DNA of 6,105 bases from an uncultured bacterium (lineage in GTDB: Bacteria; Planctomycetota; UBA8108), in contig CAJWZY010000144.1 in assembly GCA_913050545.1 (NCBI GenBank), positions 1 through 6,105 on the forward strand, given 5' to 3'. Positions 1 to 5,183 of the stretch are shown here, piece by piece. Position numbers and translations under genes: made by a program. The first letter of the stretch is position 1. The number at the start of each line of letters is the position of its first letter. The notes under the pieces were generated by a model that saw only the letters and a list, made by a program, of their open reading frames with translations, made no database searches and had not been told where the DNA came from.

Positions 1-256
1 GGTCCCAGCGGGAAACCTGGTTCCTGCGAACCGGGAAGCGTGACCCCTTGAAAAACGGTGCCGGCTTGATGGTCGTCTCGATAATCGTGTCGTTGCCAAC
101 GATTCCCGAGAGGGGAGCCGGACCGGCTGGAACCGCAGCCGGAGGCGGTTGCGAAAGTCCCATCCAGATCGAGAGCTCACCCTCGCGCTTGTGATAAACC
201 CAGAGGGCGAAAAAACAGATCAGAACGATCAGGAAACAGCGAAATCCTAGTGACAT
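1..256 (-). CDS. Unidentified single-pass membrane protein, N-terminal part (3' end outside window)
   Basis: This is an open frame of 85 codons running off the window edge, starting at the ATG at 256-254. Residues 5-21 (FRCFLIVLICFFALWVY) form one hydrophobic segment. A basic HKRE patch (22-25) follows it, so topology is ambiguous because Arg6 lies on the other side. Residues 36-50 are a Pro/Ala-rich linker (QPPPAAVPAGPAPL), as in proteins that hold an extracytoplasmic domain away from the membrane. The visible end is more polar and basic (FFKGSRFPVRRNQVSRWD). The start overlaps the murG stop by 10 bases and has a purine-rich GGAGCTGAGAGA stretch just upstream, so it is probably co-translated with murG. 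I do not recognise the family. It is not MurC, which would open with a Rossmann nucleotide loop, and no FtsQ-type POTRA pattern is visible. A membrane-anchored cell-wall enzyme or division protein is a guess from context only. Confidence 0.72.
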   Translation of the reverse strand, partial: MSLGFRCFLIVLICFFALWVYHKREGELSIWMGLSQPPPAAVPAGPAPLSGIVGNDTIIETTIKPAPFFKGSRFPVRRNQVSRWD

Positions 257-1386
257 GTTTCTCTCAGCTCCAGTATCAGGTCGAGCACTTCATCCGCGGC
301 ATCCGGCCTTGCCAGGCTCAGGGCGCCATCCTCCATCTCCAGGATTCGTTCAGGCTCGAACAAAATCTCTTCAAATATCGTACGCAGGGTGTCAGCTCCC
401 AGCTCTTCCTCAGGAATCAGCATGGCTCCTCCAGCCTGCACCAGGGTCTCGGCATTTTTCAGCTGGTGCTGGTCCTTGTGATGAGGATAAGGAACGAGAA
501 TTGCCGGCACACCGAGAACCGCCAGCTCGGCAAGGGTGGTCCCTCCTGCCCGCGCAATCACGAGATCGCTGTTGGACAGTTCATGTGGAAGATCATCCAG
601 ATAGTTCACCACCCTGGCCTCCCAGCCTTGCTCACGATAAACCTGCTCTACCTCATCTTTATCGGCATCTCCTGCCACATGTATCCAGCGGATTCTTCCC
701 TTGTACTCAAAAAGTTCCCGCAGCGCGCCGGTGACCGCCTTGTTGATGCCATGCGCACCCTGGCTGCCGCCCACCACCACGATCTGGCGTAGTCTCTTGC
801 TGAACACACCTGCCGCAAAGCGCCTGCTGCGGCGCCTGGCGGCTCGTACGACAGTGCCTCGAACAGGATTCCCGGTGACCTCCCGGCGTCCACCGAGGCG
901 TTCAACGACCTCGGGGCTCGGGCAGGTTACGGCATCGACAAACGGCGCTGCGAGGCGGTTTACCTTGCCGGGAACCTGGTTCTGCTCCAGGAGCACAACG
1001 GGAAGGCCGAGATGCCTGGCGGCGATAATCCCGGGGAGAGAGGCGTATCCTCCCAGCCCGATGGCCGCATCGTACCCGGTGCCGAGGGCCTTGCGGATGG
1101 CCGCAAGCGCGCGCAGGGACTGCAGGGAATACCTGAACAGGGCCCCGGCCCCACCCGATGGAGGGGAGAGATCGATCATCTCGGTTCTGAACCCGCAGTT
1201 GGCGAAGACCTTCTCTTCCACCTCCCTGCGGGTACGGAAAAATACAATATCGCAGTCCGGATACCTCTCTCTCGCCCGCTCAGCAACCGCGAGACCGGGA
1301 AAGAGATGCCCTCCTGTGCCACCTCCGAAAAATGCCAGCGCCTTGACCGCGGTGCTGGTTTCGGTGAGTACAGCGGTGTCGGTCAT
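247..1386 (-). CDS. murG: MurG, lipid II-forming GlcNAc transferase
   Basis: MurG is UDP-GlcNAc:MurNAc-(pentapeptide)-PP-undecaprenol GlcNAc transferase. It acts at the inner face of the cytoplasmic membrane and converts lipid I to lipid II. The 379-residue product has all the GT-B family landmarks: glycine loop 1 GGGTGGHLFP (21-30, with His27), loop 2 GLGGYAS (110-116), EQN (134-136), TGNPVR (171-176), glycine loop 3 GGSQGA (206-211) and the donor-binding segment ARAGGTTLAELA (278-289, with Glu287), followed by HKDQHQLKNA. The family is usually about 355 residues. The excess is a ~12-residue N-terminal extension and a longer inter-domain region. That region (180-200) is unusually basic: RAARRRSRR. 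The start is the ATG whose first bases overlap the ftsW stop as ATGA, with AAAGGA nine bases upstream. No later start codon precedes loop 1, so this start is well supported. Confidence 0.98.
   Translation of the reverse strand: MTDTAVLTETSTAVKALAFFGGGTGGHLFPGLAVAERARERYPDCDIVFFRTRREVEEKVFANCGFRTEMIDLSPPSGGAGALFRYSLQSLRALAAIRKALGTGYDAAIGLGGYASLPGIIAARHLGLPVVLLEQNQVPGKVNRLAAPFVDAVTCPSPEVVERLGGRREVTGNPVRGTVVRAARRRSRRFAAGVFSKRLRQIVVVGGSQGAHGINKAVTGALRELFEYKGRIRWIHVAGDADKDEVEQVYREQGWEARVVNYLDDLPHELSNSDLVIARAGGTTLAELAVLGVPAILVPYPHHKDQHQLKNAETLVQAGGAMLIPEEELGADTLRTIFEEILFEPERILEMEDGALSLARPDAADEVLDLILELRETCH
1383..1386 (-). promoter_or_regulatory. ATGA stop/start overlap, ftsW to murG
   Basis: The ftsW TGA (1385-1383) and the murG ATG (1386-1384) share bases as ATGA. 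This is a standard arrangement for termination-reinitiation and helps keep the two products in proportion. Confidence 0.85.
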
Positions 1387-2591
1387 CGTTGCACGTCCTT
1401 TCCCCCGTCCATTTGATGTGTTTTATCCAACCCAGCGGAGTCCGCCCCCGCGAGGTCTGCCTTGTTGACCCCGGAAAAATATGCCGGTCCGGTGGTCTGG
1501 GAAATTCTCCAAATCGAAAGCAGAATACCAATCTGGGCCATCGTCACGCAGAGACCCGTTCCGCCGAAGGTCACCAGTGGCAGCGGGATTCCCTTTGTCG
1601 GGGCGCTTGCGGTTACCACTGCGATGTTGAAGGCGGCCTGCATCCCCAGGGAGAGAATGATGCCGGCGCCCAGCAGGTAGCCAAAGGAATCCTTTGCGCC
1701 GCGGGCGATCATCACGCCCGACCAGAGCAGGACCAGGAAGAGCGCTATGACACAGAGACAACCCACCAGGCCCATCTCCTCTCCGATGACGGCGAACACG
1801 AAGTCGGTGTGCGCCTCGGGCAGGTAGCGCAGCTTCTGCATCCCGGCCCCGACTCCCATTCCAGTAAGGCCACCCGAGCCCAGGGCTCTCAGCGAATGGC
1901 GCAGCTGGTGCAGGCCCTCCGGATTGAGAAGCCCCTGGAACCTGTGAACGATCATGTCCCATCTCATGTAGGTAAAGAGCGCGAGGAAGGGGGTAAATAC
2001 GGCAACCGGTGCCAGGAAATACCGCCAGCGCATCCCGGCTATCATCATGAGAATAATCCCCAGGCCGAGGATGAAACTCGAGGTGCCGAGATCCGGTTCT
2101 ATGAGGATGAGGCCCCAGAGCAGGCCCACGCCAAGGGCCGCGGGCACGAAGCCCTTCCAGAACTTCCTGGTTCTTACCGGGTCCCTGCAGATATAGCCGG
2201 CAAGAAAAACCAGGACGGTTATCTTCGCCACCTCCGATGGCTGGAAACGAATCCCGCCTCCAAGCGGGAGCCACCTGCTCGACTGGTTGACCCGGATACC
2301 GAACCCCGGGATCATCACCAATGCCAGCATCACGAGGGTCAGGATCAACCCGAGCCGGTAGTGTTTCTGCAGGATCCGGTAGTCGCTCATGTAGGTGAAG
2401 TAGCAGATCGCTCCAGAGATGCCGATCCACATCAGCTGGCGCTTGAGAAAGAAGGAGGTGTCCTCGGTGATGAGATAGTGGAAGGCGCTGGCGCTGAAGA
2501 CCATCACTGCGCTGAGGGCCAGCAACATGAACACCGATGAGAGCAGTGCCTCCTTGGCGTTGATATTGTATTTAAATGCCGGGATTTTCAT
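1383..2591 (-). CDS. ftsW: FtsW, SEDS-family septal peptidoglycan polymerase
   Basis: FtsW is a polytopic inner-membrane glycosyltransferase that polymerises lipid II with a partner class B penicillin-binding protein at the division site. The 402-residue product has many hydrophobic segments and the family motifs in order: SSRWLPLGGGIRFQPSE (104-120), IEPDLGT (164-170), the GGLTGMGVGAGMQKLRYLPE stretch followed by AHTDFVFAVIGEEMG (catalytic-type Asp at 263), and KGIPLPLVTFGGTGL (333-347). The C-terminal ~35 residues form a hydrophilic tail. The ATG at 2591 is chosen because it overlaps the mraY stop as ATGA and leaves a normal short cytoplasmic N terminus (MKIPAFKYNINAKEALL). A longer frame to an ATG at 2672 only adds 27 out-of-frame residues from mraY. 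RodA is the closest alternative, but the position between mraY and murG favours FtsW. The final motif reads VTFGGTG where (I/V)SYGG(S/T)S is more usual. Confidence 0.96.
   Translation of the reverse strand: MKIPAFKYNINAKEALLSSVFMLLALSAVMVFSASAFHYLITEDTSFFLKRQLMWIGISGAICYFTYMSDYRILQKHYRLGLILTLVMLALVMIPGFGIRVNQSSRWLPLGGGIRFQPSEVAKITVLVFLAGYICRDPVRTRKFWKGFVPAALGVGLLWGLILIEPDLGTSSFILGLGIILMMIAGMRWRYFLAPVAVFTPFLALFTYMRWDMIVHRFQGLLNPEGLHQLRHSLRALGSGGLTGMGVGAGMQKLRYLPEAHTDFVFAVIGEEMGLVGCLCVIALFLVLLWSGVMIARGAKDSFGYLLGAGIILSLGMQAAFNIAVVTASAPTKGIPLPLVTFGGTGLCVTMAQIGILLSIWRISQTTGPAYFSGVNKADLAGADSAGLDKTHQMDGGKDVQR
1396..1401 (-). promoter_or_regulatory. Ribosome binding site of murG (AAAGGA)
   Basis: AAAGGA, preceded by a run of five Gs in the transcript, lies nine bases before the murG ATG and inside the end of ftsW. 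It supports the ATG at 1386 as the start. It also shows that murG can load its own ribosomes in addition to being coupled through the ATGA overlap. Confidence 0.75.
2588..2591 (-). promoter_or_regulatory. ATGA stop/start overlap, mraY to ftsW
   Basis: The mraY TGA (2590-2588) and the ftsW ATG (2591-2589) overlap as ATGA. There is no good Shine-Dalgarno sequence in the ~20 bases upstream, so ftsW translation probably relies on ribosomes arriving from mraY. The overlap decides the ftsW start. Confidence 0.82.
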
Positions 2592-3697
2592 GATCTGAGA
2601 CTCACAACCGATACCAGCGCAAAGAGAGCAGAGGCCACCCAGAAACTCAGGGTCACCCGGGTTTCGCTCCATCCCTTGAACTCAAAATGATGATGAAGAG
2701 GAGTGCACCGGAAGATCCTCCTGCCGGTGAGCTTAAAGGACAGCACCTGGAGGAACACCGATACGGTCTCTGCTACGAGAACTCCCCCCACCAGGATCAT
2801 GAGCAGCTCCTGCTTGCAGAGCACTGCGACCAGGCCGAGCGCCCCACCGAGGCTGAGCGAGCCGACATCCCCCATGAATATCCTGGCCGGGTGGCAGTTG
2901 AACCAGAGGAATCCCAGGCAGCCGCCCACCAGCGCAGCAGCGAAGACCGCGACCTCCGCTCCACCCACAACGTGGGGAATCCGCAGGAGCGAGCTGGCCT
3001 CGCTGCTGCCGGCAAGAAGTGCGACCACCACGAAGGTGGCCCCCACCAGCGCACTGCAACCGGCGGCCAGGCCGTCGAGCCCATCAGCAAGGTTGACTGC
3101 ATTGGATGATCCTGCCAGCACCACGGCCACCAGCGGGATGTAGAGGATCCCGAGTGAGAAGCCGGCATCCTTGAAGAAGGGCAGGCTCAGGGTGGTTGCC
3201 GGGTCGGCAGAGGAAGCGAGGTTAACAACCGGTGGATACCAGTAAAGAAGGCACCCCGCCGAGAGCCCCAGGACGCACTGGTAAAAGAACTTTGTCCTTC
3301 CGCGAATTCCCTTCTTCGCCCCGGGCCCCAGCTTCACCAGGTCATCGACCAGCCCGATAGCCCCGAAGGCGAGCGTATAGGCCAGGAGCATGAGAACCAT
3401 GCGGCTGTCGAGCTTCGCCCACAGCAGCGTTGCCGCACCGCCGGCGACCAGGAAGATAACCCCCCCCATGGTCGGTGTATTCGCCTTGTGGCCGTGGAGG
3501 GCATCGAGCTGGACTGAGTCTCCCTTGGTCGTACGCTCCAGCATGCCGCGGCGGCCGAGCCAGGAGATAAACCAGCTGCCGAAGAGAACCGAGATGACAA
3601 ACGCGGAGACAGCCGCAAGCAGAACGCGGTACTCGACCTTCTGCGCCAGGTCTGCGAGCAGGGAGCTCTCTGTCAATCGCTGGATGTATTCAAACAA
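2588..3697 (-). CDS. mraY: MraY, phospho-MurNAc-pentapeptide transferase
   Basis: MraY transfers phospho-MurNAc-pentapeptide from UDP to undecaprenyl phosphate, making lipid I. It is a ten-helix inner-membrane enzyme. The 369-residue product matches the family in length and carries TPTMGG (74-79), the Asp pair in GLVDDLVKLG (Asp118, Asp119), NAVNLADGLDGLA (199-211), FMGDVGSLSLGG (274-285, with Asp277) and PLHHHFEFKGW (333-343, His335-337). The IPHVVGGAEV segment (240-249) lies in a loop region that is longer in Gram-negative enzymes. The start is a TTG at 3697-3695 within the end of murF, giving a 25-base overlap. It aligns with the usual family N terminus (the Arg of the first helix is at 24, against 25 in E. 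coli). Only a weak GGGAAA (3705-3710) precedes it, so translation probably depends on ribosomes finishing murF. A second TTG at 3676 is the alternative start. Confidence 0.98.
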   Translation of the reverse strand: MFEYIQRLTESSLLADLAQKVEYRVLLAAVSAFVISVLFGSWFISWLGRRGMLERTTKGDSVQLDALHGHKANTPTMGGVIFLVAGGAATLLWAKLDSRMVLMLLAYTLAFGAIGLVDDLVKLGPGAKKGIRGRTKFFYQCVLGLSAGCLLYWYPPVVNLASSADPATTLSLPFFKDAGFSLGILYIPLVAVVLAGSSNAVNLADGLDGLAAGCSALVGATFVVVALLAGSSEASSLLRIPHVVGGAEVAVFAAALVGGCLGFLWFNCHPARIFMGDVGSLSLGGALGLVAVLCKQELLMILVGGVLVAETVSVFLQVLSFKLTGRRIFRCTPLHHHFEFKGWSETRVTLSFWVASALFALVSVVSLRS

Positions 3698-5118
3698 ATG
3701 GTTGTTTCCCGTTCGGCCTGCATGGCCGTTTCTCTCAGCTCCTGCGCCAGCCGGCCCAGGCCGACGGCGTTCGAAGCCTTGAATAGAACCCGGTCGCCCG
3801 GCTTGATTTCCGCCTCGAGATACCCCTTCGCCGCACGAAGGTCCTCAAAATGTACCGTGGTTATTTCCGCTGCCCGCCCGAGGCTCTGCAGCTCCTCGAC
3901 AAAAGCCTCCGAAAGATGGCGGCTGTCTCCACCGATCGTGACCAGGATATTCATGGCGAACCCGGCAAGGCCGCGGCCGAGCTCCTCGTGGTAATGCCGG
4001 GAGCTCTCCCCGAGCTCGCGCATTTCACCGAGCACGGCGATGTTGCGCCCCTCCACCGCGCCTTCGCAAAGGTCCGCGAAGGCGCCGAAGGCAGCCTCCA
4101 TCGAGCAGGGATTGGCATTGTAGGAGTCGTCGACAAAAACTGTATCCCCCCCGGTCTGCACATTGAACCTGCCCGGGGGAAGGCTGCAGAGAGCGAGTCC
4201 CCGGCGAATCGAGGCCGGGCTCAGCCCGAGGTCGAGGGCCAGGGCAATGGCACCACTGGCATTGACGACGTTGTGTTCACCAGGCAGCTCGAGCGTATAT
4301 TCCTCTTCGCTGACCTTGAACAGCTGGCCGGCCCCGGAGGGCGCTGGCGGCAGATCTTGCTCAAGGGGGAAGTCAGCAGCCAGGGAACCGAAGGTTCTCG
4401 GCTCCTCCTCGAGCCGGGAGCAGAACACATCGTAGCCCGGAACTCCCGGGTTGAGGTAGACCTGCCCGTCGTCGGCGAGACCGTCGAGGATCTCCGCCTT
4501 GGCCTCGATAACCCCGTCGATCGTCTCCAGCCCTTCGAGGTGCGCCTCGGCCACGGTGGTGATCAGGATCCTCTCGGGCCTTACCCTGCCGGAGAGATAG
4601 GACAGCTCACCCTTTCCGGAGGTGCCCATCTCAACCACAAGGTGCTCGGTATTCTCGTCTGCCTCCAGCAAGGTCAGCGCCACTCCGAGGCGATTGTTGA
4701 AGCTCTTGGGGGCGGCGGCAACCGCGAATTCCGCACCCAGGATGTTCCTGAGGAATTCCTTCGTCGTCGTCTTCCCCACGCTGCCGGTAATCGCAGTCAC
4801 CGTGAAGGGAAGCTCTTTTCGATTGTGGAGCGAGAGGGCCTCAAGTGCGTCCAGCGTGTCAGCAACCTTCACGATTCGCCAGCCGGGTTCAAGAGAATCC
4901 TCGCGGCTTGAAAGACTCGCCACGGCTCCCTGCTCAAAGGCAGCGGAAATAAAATCGTGCCCATCATGGTGCTCACCGACGAGCGGGATGAAGAGCTCGC
5001 CCGGCCTCAGCGCGCGGCTGTCGGTACAGATCCCGCTGACGACAGGATCGTCCCCGGCCACAGCCTGTGGATTTCCACCTGCCACCTCGATGATCTCCGA
5101 AAGGCGCATGGACTTCAT
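3673..5118 (-). CDS. murF: MurF, UDP-MurNAc-tripeptide--D-Ala-D-Ala ligase
   Basis: MurF is a cytoplasmic ATP-dependent ligase that adds D-Ala-D-Ala to UDP-MurNAc-tripeptide, completing the pentapeptide. The 481-residue product shows the three Mur-ligase domains. The N-terminal substrate domain has TDSR (32-35). The ATPase domain has P-loop TGSVGKTTTKEF (111-122), FNNRLGVALTLL (140-151), EMGTSGKGEL (163-172) and the AHLEG...AK segment (His193, Glu195, Lys207). Next come LPGEHNVVNASGA (278-290), LPPGRF (313-318) and DDSYNANPCSM (330-340). The C-terminal domain has LGEMRELGESS (363-373). SYNANP and GEMRELG are typical of MurF and separate it from MurC, MurD and MurE. The last family motif, usually VKGSR...ME, reads FKASNAVGLGR (446-456) here. 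The start at 5118 has a strong purine-rich ribosome site 5 bases upstream; an ATG at 5109 is possible but less well placed. The gene ends inside the mraY start. Confidence 0.98.
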   Translation of the reverse strand: MKSMRLSEIIEVAGGNPQAVAGDDPVVSGICTDSRALRPGELFIPLVGEHHDGHDFISAAFEQGAVASLSSREDSLEPGWRIVKVADTLDALEALSLHNRKELPFTVTAITGSVGKTTTKEFLRNILGAEFAVAAAPKSFNNRLGVALTLLEADENTEHLVVEMGTSGKGELSYLSGRVRPERILITTVAEAHLEGLETIDGVIEAKAEILDGLADDGQVYLNPGVPGYDVFCSRLEEEPRTFGSLAADFPLEQDLPPAPSGAGQLFKVSEEEYTLELPGEHNVVNASGAIALALDLGLSPASIRRGLALCSLPPGRFNVQTGGDTVFVDDSYNANPCSMEAAFGAFADLCEGAVEGRNIAVLGEMRELGESSRHYHEELGRGLAGFAMNILVTIGGDSRHLSEAFVEELQSLGRAAEITTVHFEDLRAAKGYLEAEIKPGDRVLFKASNAVGLGRLAQELRETAMQAERETTICLNTSSD

Positions 5119-5183
5119 TCGCGTCCTTCCCCTCCCGCAACCGGGTACCGGCCTGTGTGGTCACTCAACAAACGCCTGCTCAT
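5115..5183 (-). CDS. Possible 22-codon micro-ORF bridging murE and murF
   Basis: The only gap between genes in this operon is filled by a short open frame. Its ATG (5183-5181) overlaps the murE stop as ATGA. Its TGA (5117-5115) overlaps the murF ATG, again as ATGA. An AGAGG sequence (5194-5198) lies ten bases before its start. The predicted peptide begins MSRRLLSDHTGRY and is basic at its N terminus. The frame could carry ribosomes from murE to murF without release, or it could be chance. No homology can be judged at this length, and the peptide itself may have no function. Confidence 0.22.
   Translation of the reverse strand: MSRRLLSDHTGRYPVAGGEGRE
5124..5135 (-). promoter_or_regulatory. 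Ribosome binding site of murF (GGAGGGGAAGGA)
   Basis: This twelve-base purine run contains both GGAGG and AAGGA, the latter five bases before the murF ATG. It is the strongest ribosome site in the window and fits murF following the only non-overlapping junction. It supports the ATG at 5118 over the one at 5109. Confidence 0.8.

Noticed and set aside
212..238. Lipobox (VLIC) around Cys14 of the unknown membrane protein
   Set aside because: The residue before the Cys is Ile, not Gly, Ala or Ser, and the Cys sits in the middle of the hydrophobic segment, not after it. A transmembrane anchor fits better.
701..1468. A 255-codon plus-strand open frame antisense to murG
   Set aside because: It is Arg/Pro/Ser/Ala-rich with no domain pattern, and it covers the well-supported murG and the end of ftsW.
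1423..2430. A 335-codon minus-strand frame inside ftsW in another reading frame
   Set aside because: The product is rich in Arg, Pro and Gly, lacks hydrophobic segments and has no motif, while the ftsW frame is fully conserved.
1389..2540. A 383-codon open frame on the plus strand, antisense to ftsW
   Set aside because: ftsW on the other strand has every family motif. The antisense product is rich in His, Glu, Gln and Pro with no recognisable domain, as expected from the reverse of GC-rich codons.
2592..2672. 27-residue N-terminal extension of FtsW to the ATG at 2672
   Set aside because: It is just mraY sequence read in another frame. The ATG at 2591 overlaps the mraY stop and gives the normal FtsW N terminus.
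3850..4911. A 353-codon plus-strand open frame antisense to murF
   Set aside because: It lies wholly within a motif-complete murF. It looks like a low-complexity by-product of high third-position GC, with no convincing domain.
5141..5151. GC-rich inverted repeat between murE and murF as a terminator
   Set aside because: The stem has only four strong pairs and no following T-run in the transcript direction, and the next gene is in the same operon.
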